DNA of 64,000 nt from Adiantum capillus-veneris. Its lineage: Eukaryota > Streptophyta > Polypodiopsida > Polypodiales > Pteridaceae. Made by a program: the position numbers and the translations under genes. A model generated the notes under the pieces. That model saw only the letters and a list, made by a program, of their open reading frames with translations, was not told the origin of the DNA and did no database searches. Below, one piece after another: positions 17,360-28,267 of the stretch. Position 1 is the first letter of the stretch; each line of letters starts with the position of its first letter. The stretch spans positions 77,548,291 through 77,612,290 of the forward strand of contig CM043948.1 in assembly GCA_014529385.2 (NCBI GenBank). The letters are read 5' to 3'.

Positions 17360-19529
17360 TTAGTAGCCCCCGGGATCAAACGAGAAACTAATCATTTGCC
17401 TAACTGTGAGCATTCCTTTAAAAAAATTGCACCATCCTCCAAGATCATAGGGAAAATATAAGAATTTCCAATCAATACTGCATAAACATAAGTTAGCCCA
17501 CAAATCTTCATACAACCCGCGTGGATCATATGGCATATAAGTAAATTGCCCAGGATCATGCATATAGTCAAAAGCTAGCTCAAAATCCCCTACATCATAG
17601 GGTAACATCAAATTCCATATACTGCCATATCCCTTGTGCAACTGGCTCATCCAATTGTCGATCATCAATCACAGGTAAAAGTATTGGCAGTTCACCTTCA
17701 CTCTCACTAGTATTGGAATCCCAATCATGCATATCTGGATACATCAAGTCTCTGGTAAAATCCTCTTCATTAGGCTCAAAAGATGCATCTGAAAACAATT
17801 TTCTATCTCGTAGAGGCTCAAAATCAAGTAGTGCATCATCTAACAACTGCATAATATCATCATCGATTGCATCTAAACAAACTTTCTCATGCATGGATAT
17901 AGATTGATTGGTATCCTTAGCATCTTCATTTGAGAACCCTTCCAAAGCTTCATCCAATAAGCACATAAGGTCTAGGTCCACCGCTAAAGAAGGTTCCTCC
18001 ATCTTGTACATCTCAGGTTGCTGTAAACTAAGATTTCCACATGTGACATGCATACTAAATGCATCTACTGTAAACTGCTCTTTAAGTCTTTCACCCTCAT
18101 CCAGATACCTTTGCACTTTTGTAGCACAAAGTTCAGCATGCACATTGAAAATTTCATCTACTTCCCTGCCTGTATCATCGGCACAATGAAACCAATTATA
18201 TTCATCAACAAGAGATTGCACTTCTCTATGCACCCCCTCTGAATCAACATCATCAAGTTCATGATTATTCTGCCATAGGGTGAGCTGCGTGTCGCTGATT
18301 GTCAATAGAGAAGAAGTTTGCTCCCTCTCTAAATCACCATCAACAAATTTAGGATCAGCCTGCCAGATTGGTAGCTCTAGGTCACAAAAACTTTTCAAAG
18401 GACTCTGCACCCCCTCTGATTCATTATCATCACATTCAAGACCAATTTTCCACTTTTGTAGATGTGCTTCACAAAAACTTGTCAATGAAGGAGTCTGCAC
18501 CCCCTCTGAATCAAGCACATACTCTTGTTTAGCCAAATCCTCAGAATCTGGTACATTCAAATTTGATAAATCTGGTATACCAAAAACAATGGTCCTACTG
18601 CTCTCAAGAGAAGCCCTGCATTGACCTATAACATTTGTATCATTAATCAACTCTTTGGCAAAACCTGTACCAGTATCTTCAATCTCCTCTATGGTAGAAT
18701 GTGTACCAGATTTTTTTTTCTCTAATTCTGGTTCAATAGCCAAAGTATCAACTGTAACTGAATCTTCCTGCATGTCTACCTGAATATGGCTGCACTCATT
18801 CACCTGCACATCTTCCTCAGCTTTAGCCAATTCATTGTCTTGATCCCATGATTTCTTTTCTTCCTGTACTATAGGTATATGTTCTTTGCAAAATTCACCC
18901 TGTGTAGTTTGAGGCTGTAGAGACTCACCCTCAAGGACTTCTACTTCATGCACAACATCTGCAAAGCCCAACTTTGTATACACAGCTTCAACTATGTCTT
19001 CACCATTAGCCTGTAAAAAGGTAGCATCCTATAAAATAAACTCATCAATCACAGCTTCTAACTTTGATCATACTTGTCCTTGGATATCTGCGTAGTCCGG
19101 TAGACTTGAACTCTGTTCTTGATAGATTTCATACTCCTCATAACGTGCTTGCACAATAGCTTCTTTGAAATACTCCCAGTCATCGTTGCAAGCTCTGGTA
19201 ACCTCTTGAATCTGCTCTTTCACATCTGAACTCACTAGCTGCTCAAAAGATTTGATCATCAACTCTTCTGGTATCCCTCTTATCTTGGTTTCTAGCTCAT
19301 AGCACTCAAGGTAGCCCTCTAGATCGTATCCATCAAAAAGTCGTCTCTCGTTGTATACTGTATCTAAAGCTTCATCCATCCGATTTTTCTTCTTTACGGT
19401 CTGTATTTCAAGCAGAGATCCTTGCACCAACTGAAGCATCTTTGCAAAATCAGGAACAATTGACTTATCATCAAAACCGTTCGCACTTAATTCTGCAATC
19501 ATCTTCATCATCTGCTCTAAATTCTCCAT
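17360..19529 (-). pseudogene. Gag-like protein of non-autonomous LTR element 2
   Basis: The longest copy of the family. The start is taken at MENLEQ (ATG 19529-19527) because this Met is shared by all three copies. Residues 1-150 have a capsid-like order: NGFDDKS, LFDGYDLEGYLECYELE, GIPEELMIKSFE, then WEYFKEAIVQARYEEYE, comparable in layout to Ty3/gypsy Gag (inference, no database search). Two stops follow, TGA at 19070-19068 where copy 1 has an Arg codon and TAG near 19031 where copy 1 has Gln. The frame is then open to 17595 (462 codons), very acidic, with three or four SEGVQ-type repeats (18230-18530). After a frameshift near 17620 the C-terminus carries repeated PYDxGG-like motifs and ends FSFDPGGY. 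No enzyme domains are visible. Confidence 0.7.
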
Positions 19530-19556
19530 CTTTACCTCCCACCCTAGATCATTTCG

Positions 19557-19570
19557 CATTGGGTTCACCA
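19557..19570 (-). promoter_or_regulatory. Primer binding site, element 2
   Basis: Minus strand TGGTGAACCCAATG, four bases inside the end of LTR 3. One base differs from the sites of elements 1 and 3. Confidence 0.7.
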
Positions 19571-20056
19571 AATATGTCGGGGGATATGTGTTCGCTACGT
19601 GAGCCGGGCAGGCGCAGGGCCTCTAGCCGTGGGAGGTATGAAAGAGAGAGAACAAGAACAACATATGTAATTGAATCTCGAAACCACCGTAATCATCAAT
19701 TAATTGATTAATTCTTGAGTACAACTTAATCCTTAGCCAAGGCGGGCTGTTAACAGCACCGTCACTTGGATCATCTTCTAACTAGGAGTTTAGGCTCCCG
19801 CTTTACAGAATTAACCGGGCCATTAACGACACCGGACTTAAAAGAATGTTAATTCAATCTCTATACGATGACGGTTGTGGAAATGTCCTCCTGTCGCTTT
19901 ATCTGCTTCAAATACACGTAGATTTTGCAGTCTTCAATTCTTCTCACTACCTTGATCATAAAGCTTCATTTATTACCAATTATCTTGTATCTTCCTTCTC
20001 TTTATGCTCTGCACTTTAACTTCCTCCTACTCTTCAATTGTTATCCAAAGCTTTAA

Positions 20057-21395
20057 CACTAGGTTGGTAACCTAACAGGACATAAAAGTGTCCTTTCAGG
20101 GTTTTGAAAAAAACCTCCAAGACCATAGTACATCCACTCATTTTGTAAAATCCTTTCATGAGGTTATAGTTCAAGGCCTACTACACATGGGAAAAATAAG
20201 AAACTTGTAAAATTTCTCATCTTTTGGTCACACCAAGCCTCCAAAGTTGATGGACGAGTACATTTTCATCAAAACAATCATTTCTTACGTTTTGTTGCAT
20301 AAAAATAAGATTAGGGATTTTTGTAGGACTTGAGATAAATTCCCTAGTTAACTTCAATGGGTTCGTGATCAGAACATATGATTGGTTCTCACTCACTATT
20401 TTTTGTTTTGCCAAAAGAAATAGGTACAAAAAAGTTGAATTTTTACCATTCTGCAAACCTATCATCAAAGTTTCTATAGCCACGCTCAATACAAATAATA
20501 TATGCATGTTTTCTTAGTTCCCTATTCTCCTTTAGGTTCATAAGGAGCCGTGGAGCATGTCAAAAGAATAATACATCTCTTACCAAGGGGAGTCTTGGGG
20601 ACAAAGATGAAGTGCTAAATACAGCAAACATGAAAAAAATGGGTTCAACATTATGAGTTATAGAATCCCATAGAAACTATTCAATATCTAGCCAAATTTG
20701 ATCCTTATGACTAGATATGGTTACTACCTATAAAATGCATGTAGTTGTCACAAGAAACTAACAATATTGAAAAAGCTATACTTGATATACTAGAATGTTT
20801 CGTTTTCTTCTATAATTAAAAAAATCAACCATCGTTGTCTACTATGCAAAATAGGGTATTAGGTGCCCCAAAACTCAAGGAATATTAGCTTTATGTTACA
20901 ATATGCGACATAGAAAATCAAAAGTGCATTTGGATATCATGAAAGCCACCAAAAAAATCATAGAAGAGCTAAAATTGGCTAAAAAACAAGATTTGACAAT
21001 TTTTGTAATTTGGTCATAACTTACAACTTTAACATTTATTTCTCCCTAGAAGCATCAGTACATGTTGAGGACTACTAAAGATAGTTCTATAGCATTATAG
21101 ACCTCATAAACATGAATTCTAGACTGGTATAGTTGCAAAAAGTTGAAAAAAGACAAAAACAGCACCCGTTTTTTCACACAATTTAGGTTGTGAAATGTTG
21201 TGCAAGGACAAGGTTAAAGATGGAATTGATATTCCAAAAAAATGTCGAGTTTTTTTCAGCTCATGAGACAACTTTCTAGACAGATAGCACCTCAAAATCC
21301 ATTTTGAAACTCTTGACATAATTCAAGGAAAATGGTCACTTAACAGGAAATAAAAGTGTCCCAGAACATAAAAGTGTCCCATTACCAACCTAGTG
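20057..21395 (-). mobile_element. TTAA-flanked inverted-repeat DNA element, copy 1
   Basis: A 1339-bp element with terminal inverted repeats CACTAGGTTGGTAA at both ends, bounded by TTAA (20053-20056 and 21396-21399). LTR 2 has the empty site with a single TTAA. The second copy at 23741-25054 lies in inverted orientation, also between two TTAA. Duplicated TTAA targets are typical of the piggyBac superfamily. No transposase is encoded. The longest frame (96 codons, 20217-20507) is preserved in both copies but lacks any motif I know. Near the ends are copies of a 16-base near-palindrome GGACACTTTTATGTCC or its decayed forms, possible transposase sites. Confidence 0.8.
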
Positions 21396-22922
21396 TTAAC
21401 ACTTGCTTGACTGATACATTTTCTTGGCCTGCCTTGTGCTTTCCTCTTCCGAGCTCATGCAACAGTTCTCAGGTCTCTCCTTCTCAAGCACTTTATGCCC
21501 CTCTCCTCTATTTTATGGCCGAGAGCAAGAGAAAGAGTCTCCCTTGCTTGCTCTGCTAGCCGTGGACAAGAGCGAGAGAAAGAGTTCTTTATCTTCCTTC
21601 TTCTCCCCTTCAAGCTTCCAGATCCCCTTATTTTCTTTCTCACCTTATCTTACCGAGCTTCTCGCCAAGCCTTGCTCCTCCTTGATGCATCATGCCCTTG
21701 CTTCCTTTTTGTCACCATGGCCGATAGAGAGTGGCTTTAACCTTGTGTCAAAGGACGAGAAAGAGCGCGAGAGAAAGAAAGAGAAAAGGTTTGCCTCCTT
21801 TACCTTGCCGAGCAAGAGAGCGAGAGAGAGGGAGCTTTGCTCCTTGCTCCGAGTCCTCCTCGCCTTCATCATCTCCTCCTCATACTCATCATCCCTTCGT
21901 TGATGCCCTTATTCTTCTTATGCAATCTCGAACCAAAAAAAACTCGTCTTCATGCCCTTATTTTCCTCTATATCTCCCTGCCCATCAGTCACGGCGCCGT
22001 GACTGACGTGGCGCGGGAATCCAGGTAATGATGTGGCAAGGTTGGATGTCGAGTGGCTTCATACGCATCGTGATTAGCACCGAATCGGGTCGCCGTGCCG
22101 TCCTCGGTATTTCTTGTCTCTGGCTCGCGCTCGTCAGAGCACCCTGCAAGTTGCCACGAGTTTCTTTTCCTCCTGTCTGCGCTCGTCTTGTTGTCTCTCA
22201 CCACACGCCATGCTTTTCTTTTGTTTTTACACTAAAACCCTTTAGTGGGTGTCCCTCAATTCAATTGGGCGGACATTGGCTTGGTGGGCGGCCCTACCCC
22301 ACTTAGCTTTGGCGGCCAGGTATTAACTTAGTTGAGTGGCCTAGCCACTTCGTAATGGCACCACTTTTAGCATGCATAATCTAGCAAGTCATGGCTAAGC
22401 ACGACATTTTAATACTTCTCGAGCTTAATCCACTTAGCATATTTATCATCCAAGGCACTGCTAAGCACATCAGTCGTATCTTCATTAGATGGTCATGAAA
22501 TACAATTCAATTGAAGCACTAGTTAACAATGCACTACAAGAGATGAAATTTCGAACAATATTCCGTTCCCAAAACCTGACTAAAGCTCAAAATTTCCCAG
22601 ATGGAAATCCGCCCGAACCGACCAGACTAGTAGGGAACTGGCCCCCGATACATATTCAACAGCAAATAACTTGGCAACCGGAACTCCGATCGTTGATCTG
22701 AAAACACCGAGGCGCTCCACAAAGTGAGCACTTTAGGCCCGTGCGTTCATTTCATTTTTGTCACCTAAGCTGCAGTTGCCCAATCCAGTACGGATTTGCA
22801 ATCGACTCAATCTTCAAACTACCATAACTTCTTCACCGTAGCTCCAATCGACGAGTCGTAAAGACAGGCTGGCAAAGCACTTCAAGCACTGCAGTTCTAG
22901 ATCATAAACTCTCATTTGTGGT

Positions 22923-23073
22923 CACTGCAAGCATACTCAGTTTTGGCATCATTGAGGCATCTGTTGGCCCTTTTAGGCCGCATCTGGCATACATTAATCA
23001 CTGCAAGCATACTCTGTTTGGCATCATTGAGGCATCTGTTGGCCCTTTTGAGACGCATCTGGCATACATTAAT
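22923..23073. repeat. 76-bp tandem duplication in LTR 3
   Basis: The block 'cactgcaagcatactc' ... 'ggcatacattaat' occurs at 22923-22998 and again, with a few changes, at 22999-23073. LTR 2 and LTR 4 have it once. Confidence 0.88.
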
Positions 23074-23191
23074 CATTAAACTTGGAGTATCAACAAGCCG
23101 TGATCACTACTCAATAATCATGTAGGCTTCAAAGAAGCTTAGCTTGTATTTCTTGCTCTTTTTCTCTACATGGCAGCGTAGCTGCACGACA

Positions 23192-23663
23192 CCGGTGAAT
23201 GTTTAACAACCAATATCTTGGCAACCGAAACTCCAATCACTGATCTGAAAAGACCGACGCACTCCACAAAGCGAACACTTTAGGTCCGTGCATTCACTTC
23301 ATTTTTGTCCCCTCGGCTGCAATTGCCCAATCCGGTACGGATCCACATCAACTTAAACTTCAACCTTCCATAACTTTTGCACCGTAGCTGCAATCGACAA
23401 GTTGTAAAGACAAGTTGGTAGAGCACTTCAAGCAGTGCAATTCTAGATCATAAACACCCATCTATGCTCACTTCAAGCATAGTATCTTTTAGCATCATTA
23501 AGGCATTTGTTGGCCCTTTTAAGCCGCATCTGGCATACATTAATCATATAACTTGGCCTTTTATCAAGCCCTCATTACTACTCAATAAATGTGTAGGCAT
23601 CAAAGAAGCTTAGCTTGCATTTCTTTGGTCATTTTTCCATCATGGAAGCGGAGCTGCACGACA
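23192..23663 (-). repeat. Partial LTR (end of the element 3 3' LTR)
   Basis: After the complete end of LTR 3 at 23191, a second LTR terminus follows, ending GCACGACA at 23663. It matches 29187-29656 of LTR 4 better than LTR 3 itself ('gtctgtgcc', 'ttgcaccgtagct', 'ttcccatcatggaagcgga'). It is the 5'-most part (element sense) of the 3' LTR of element 3, fused to LTR 3 by recombination. The polypurine tract GATCAAAGGGGGTGGA follows at 23664-23679 (plus coordinates). Confidence 0.75.
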
Positions 23664-23740
23664 TCCACCCCCTTTGATCTTGCACAAACTCCGGTCTGTG
23701 CCAACTACATTTCAATCTGCATCTGCTATAGGTACCTTAA

Positions 23741-25054
23741 CACTAAGTTGGTAATGGGACACTTTTATGTCCTAGGACACTTTTATGTCCTGTTAAGTGA
23801 CCATTTTTCTTGAATTATGTCAAGAGTTTCAAAATGGATTTTGAGGTGCTATCTATCTAGAAAGTTGGCGCATAAGCTGAAAAAAACTCGACATTTTTTT
23901 GGAATATCAATTTCATCTTTAACCTTGTCGTTGCACAACATTTCGCAACCTAAACTGTGTGAAAAAATGGGTCCTGTTTTTGGCTGTTTTCAACTTTTTG
24001 TAACTATCACTCTAGAACTCATGTTTTGTGAGGTCTATAATGCTAGAGAACTATCTTTAGTAGTCCTCAACATGTTATGATGCTTCTAGGGAGATATATA
24101 TGTTAATGTTGTAAGTTATGACCAAATTACAAAAATTGTCAAATCCTGTTTTTTAGCCAATTTTAGCTCTTTTATGATTTTTTTGGTGGCTTTCATGATA
24201 TCCAAATGTAGTTTTGATTTTCTATGTGGCATATTGTACCATAACGCTAATATTCCTTGAGTTTTGGGGCACCTAATACCCTATTTTTCATAGTACACGA
24301 TGATGGTTGATTTTTTCAATTATACAAGAAAACAAAACATTCTAGTATATCAAGTATAGCTTTCTCAATATTGCTATTTTCTTGTGACAACTATATGAAT
24401 TTTGTAGGTAGTAACCATATCTAGTCATAAGGATCAAATTTGGGTAGAATTTGAATACTTTCTATGGGATTCTACAGCTCATAATGTTGAACACAGTTTT
24501 TTCATGTTTGCTATATTTAGCACTTCATCTTTGTTCCCAGGATTCCCCTCGGTAAAAGATGTATCATGCTTTTGACATGTTCCATGGCTCCTTATGAACC
24601 TAAAGGCCAATAGGGAACTAAGAAAACATGCATATATTATTTGTATTAAGCGTGGCTATAGAAACTTTGATGATAGGTTCGCAGAATGGTAAAAATTCAA
24701 CTTTTTTGTACCTATTTCTTTTGGCAAAACAAAAAATAGTGAGTGAGAAGCAATCATATGTTCTAATCACCAACCCGTTGAAGTTAACTAGGGAATTTAT
24801 CTCAAGTCCTACAAAAATCCCTAATCTTATTTTTATGCAACAAAACGTAAGAAATGACTGTTTTGATGAAAATGTACTAGTCCATCAACTTTGGAGGCTT
24901 GGTGTGACCAAAAGATGAGAAATTTTACAAGTTTCTTATTTTTTTTGTAGTAGGCCTTGAATTTACAAAATGGGTGGATCTACTATGGTTTTGGAGGTTT
25001 TTTTCAAAACCCTGAAAGGACACGTTTATGTCCTTTTAGGTTACCAACCCAGTG
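23741..25054 (+). mobile_element. TTAA-flanked inverted-repeat DNA element, copy 2
   Basis: 1314 bp, inverted relative to copy 1, inserted in the 3' untranslated region of element 3. The ends are CACTAAGTTGGTAA and, on the other strand, CACTGGGTTGGTAA. TTAA lies at 23737-23740 and 25055-25058, and the equivalent place in element 2 ('ggtaccttaaactcc', 16840) has one TTAA. The left end shows two consecutive copies of GGACACTTTTATGTCC (about 23757-23790). The 96-codon frame (24628-24918) matches that of copy 1 with very few changes. No transposase. Confidence 0.82.
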
Positions 25055-25058
25055 TTAA

Positions 25059-25531
25059 GCTCTTTTCCATCATCAGACTCAGTTAAGGCTTACACTCTAT
25101 CATCAATGTGCTACCTTAATTATTAGGTATCTCCCCATAAAAAATATTTGAGCCACATCTATCGTATCTTCAAAGCATTAAATTATGAAAAACTATTTAG
25201 TGAACCCCACCAAACTCAAGTGCTCCAGTTCATGATGCACAAGGCTTGACCATTAAGCTCTCTTTAGGGAACCCTGTCAAGCTCAAGTATGCCTTACTCT
25301 GTCTGCACATGGAATGGCCGTCAAGTCCTTTACTTTAAATTTTGGTAGTAGAACGAACTCAAAAGATGTGAAGATACTTCATTATTTGTCCAAAGAAGTC
25401 AACTGAAAGCCAATCATGTAATCTTATTGAATGCATAACCAAAAACTCTTCTAACTTAGCATAATCTAGTCTTGTACCATGCAACTTGCTCCAACAAACA
25501 TCTGGTATCCTCTCAATCTGCAACTTGCACT
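25059..25531 (-). other. 3' untranslated region of element 3
   Basis: Continues the non-coding region between gag-like stop and 3' LTR and aligns with 16846-17359 of element 2 (shared 'ggcttgaccattaagctc', 'ctcaagtatgccttactc'). No gene is seen. Confidence 0.65.
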
Positions 25532-27455
25532 TCAGTAGCCCCCAGGATCAAATGGAATAATAAGGAATTTCCTAGACATTGGAGCATCATAATATCCACA
25601 TGAACATACATTTCTTGTATCAATCAACATCAAGCATTTTTGGTGCAAATATGCTATCCTTGGTTCAAAAAGCACGCAATTACTATGCATACATAACAGT
25701 ATCCATCCATATTGAATCTGATTACGAATATCCTTAGAATCTCTTGGATCAAACACCATTGAGATCACATAGCATTGATGGGCTCCACAATATACAAGAG
25801 CTTCATCTAAAGCATAGTGTAGCACCCACATCTCATAAACTTTTGGCAACTTAATCTCATTACCAGCCAGCATTAAACAATTTTGACTCCCTTTTGCTGG
25901 CAGCCGGGACATCACTGACATAAGCATCAATAGGAGTAGCATCCATATCCAGCCATATTTTCCAAGGAAATGAAAAACCCTGTGCACTGTATGCAGTATC
26001 AAGGATGATTTAGCATCATCACCCCCTCTAGCTTCATAGCCATCACAAAAAACCTTGGGACTCTCTGGACATGTATCATTAGAGGAATCTTTACTTGTTG
26101 GGATCTCATCTTGATCATGAAAAACAGCTTCAACCTGTAAATATTCATCCATAGAATCCTCAGAAAAATCACCCTTGGAACTCTCAACATTCATCAAAAC
26201 TGTAGGAGGTATCTCCTCATGCACCCTATGTACAAGCATAGATGTAGAATCCCTGTCAATAATTTGTTCATAATTAGCACGATCTAAGAAATCTTCATAC
26301 TCATCCATATCATCCTCTGCTTCCTCATTGCATCCATGACTTAGCAATACATCATAGAACTGCAAAGCTTCATCTGGCACCCCCTCTGAAGAGGTACACA
26401 CATCAGAAGCTCTTCTATATTGTCATAATCACCTCCTTCAAATCTAGACAAAAAATCATCAATTATGGAATCTTCTTTCATGATAACAGCATCTGCAAAC
26501 ATATTGTTAGTAGCAATCATAGGTTCATTGACATCCTCAGGCTCATCCTATGCTGGGTCCACAATATTGGTCACTTCATCAGCTACTATGTATATAATGG
26601 CTTTGTTTAATATGCACTCATGTGCAGCAAACATGTTGTCCTACTCGGCTATAGTGCTGATAGTTTTAGTAATATAATATAGAGGCTCATTTGCTTGATG
26701 AATTCCTTCAGAATAATCCATGTCAAAGTCAGCAGCTTGTGAACCACTTGATGTACAGTTTATGTAATCACTGGAACCATTATTGGGGGTAGCGTCCATG
26801 CGAGCAATCTTTGAAAAAAAATCTTATAATTCTGTTTCAGCATTAAGTTCATCATTTATATTTTCTTTGCTGCTCAAAATATGCTCCTCTGAAACTGAAT
26901 CTACTACTTTTAATTCCGCATTTTCTTTGGCTTTGCTTCTTACTGAAATATGCTACCAAAATTCATCATAGTTGAGGAATTGCATCTGATCCCCTTCACC
27001 TTCACTGAAGACAACCTGGCTTCGTTCTGTAATCTCTTTTATTTCCAGATCTAGAATCCTTGAGCTTTTGTAAATAAATTCCTCTGCAAAATAGTCCCAC
27101 CGTGTGGGATATGCTTCTGCCAGTTCTCGAACCTGCTTTTTAAAGCCTGAGTTTACAACCTCTTCAAAAGCTGCAATTATTCGATTTCCTAGAACATTTC
27201 GGGTCTTCATCTCGATTTCATAACATGCAAAAAAACCTTCTGGATCATATCCCTAAAAATTATAATACTGCTAGCATCAAGTGCTAGCTCTACAATATCA
27301 TCAATCTACTTTTTGATATGTATGGCTTTCGCTCCCTGCAGACATCCCTTAACTAATTGCATCATTTTTGGCGAATCTGCAACTGCTATATTTTTATCAA
27401 ATCCATTAGAATTGCAATCATCAATAAACTTCTTCAATTGTTTTGGCATCTCCAT
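25532..27455 (-). pseudogene. Gag-like protein of element 3, diverged and broken
   Basis: A distant homologue of the element 2 protein. From the conserved Met (ATG 27455-27453) it reads SNGFDKNIAV, KMMQLVKGCLQ, then two TAG stops around GYDPEGFFACYEIEMK, followed by an open run (26953-27210) with the W-D-Y-F-x-E element of the capsid-like part. A stop after YDEFW, further stops and at least one frameshift lie between 26950 and 26402. The last 289 codons (25532-26401) are open and start with a SEGV motif, as in element 2. A hydrophobic stretch (WIWMLLLLMLMSVM) lies near 25930. The protein ends IPFDPGGY, the same final motif as element 2 although the rest is much changed. Confidence 0.65.
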
Positions 27456-27482
27456 CTTTACCTCCAACCCCGGCTCGTTTCA

Positions 27483-27496
27483 CGTTGGGTTCACCA
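27483..27496 (-). promoter_or_regulatory. Primer binding site, element 3
   Basis: Minus strand TGGTGAACCCAACG, four bases (TCCT) from the end of LTR 4. It is identical to the site of element 1. Confidence 0.7.
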
Positions 27497-27500
27497 AGGA

Positions 27501-28196
27501 TGTCGGGGGATATGTGTTCCAAACGTGAGTCGGGCGCCGGGCCTTTGGCTGTGGGAGGTGTGAAAGAGAGAGAACGATAACAACTGATGCAAATGGATTT
27601 GGAAATCACCATAGTCTTCAATTAATCACTTCAAGCTTTCAGTACAATGTAATCGGTAGCCAAGGCAGGATATAGCAGCACCGTCACTCGGATCAATTGA
27701 AAATTAGGAGTTTAAGCTCCTTTTTTACAAAATTAGTCGTGCCATTAACGACACCGGGGCTTAAGATGATGATTAATCAACCTTTGAACTCATGTCGGTG
27801 AAGAAAATTTTTGTCTGCCGCTTTGCCGTAGCTTCGACTGCTCTTGGATCTGGAAATTTCACTTCTGTTTCACTGCCTCAATTTTCATGCTTCAATTTTT
27901 GTCAATTGTTATGCAACTTCCTACTTTGTCCGCTTTGCACTGCCTTAACTTCCAAAATAATCTTCAACTTTCTTATCTGATAATTTTTCTTTGATTGTAG
28001 TCGTGCTTTATACGTCCTTGGTGCTTTCTCTTTCCTAGTTCAAGAGAGAGAGTTTCCCCGCTTCAAGTTCTCCCTTGTTTATGCAACCCTTGATTCCTTC
28101 TCCTCAATGCTTTGGCATGAGAGAGAGAGAGAGAGCCCTTGTTCATATCCTCTTGGGCCTTGATTTGCTTCTCCAACACAAGAGCGAGAGAGAGCC

Positions 28197-28267
<71 letters not shown>

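Larger units (their letters stand above)
19575..23191 (-). repeat. LTR 3 of gag-only array, interrupted
   Basis: 5' LTR of element 2. It runs from TGTCGGGGG (19575) to GCACGACA (23191). It matches LTR 2 but is split by a 1339-bp TTAA-flanked element (20057-21395) and contains a 76-bp tandem duplication. Removing the insert leaves about 2.27 kb against 2.15 kb for LTR 2. The uninterrupted site in LTR 2 ('gctttaacacttgc') proves the insertion. Confidence 0.85.

Noticed and set aside
24628-24918. 96-codon ORF in both TTAA elements as a gene
   Set aside because: The two copies are nearly identical overall, so preservation of the frame means little. It has no recognisable domain and is too short for a transposase.
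20057-25054. CACTA (En/Spm) superfamily assignment, because the termini begin CACTA
   Set aside because: CACTA elements make 3-bp direct duplications. Here the 3 bases left and right are TAA and TTA, not a direct repeat, whereas TTAA is duplicated at both sites.
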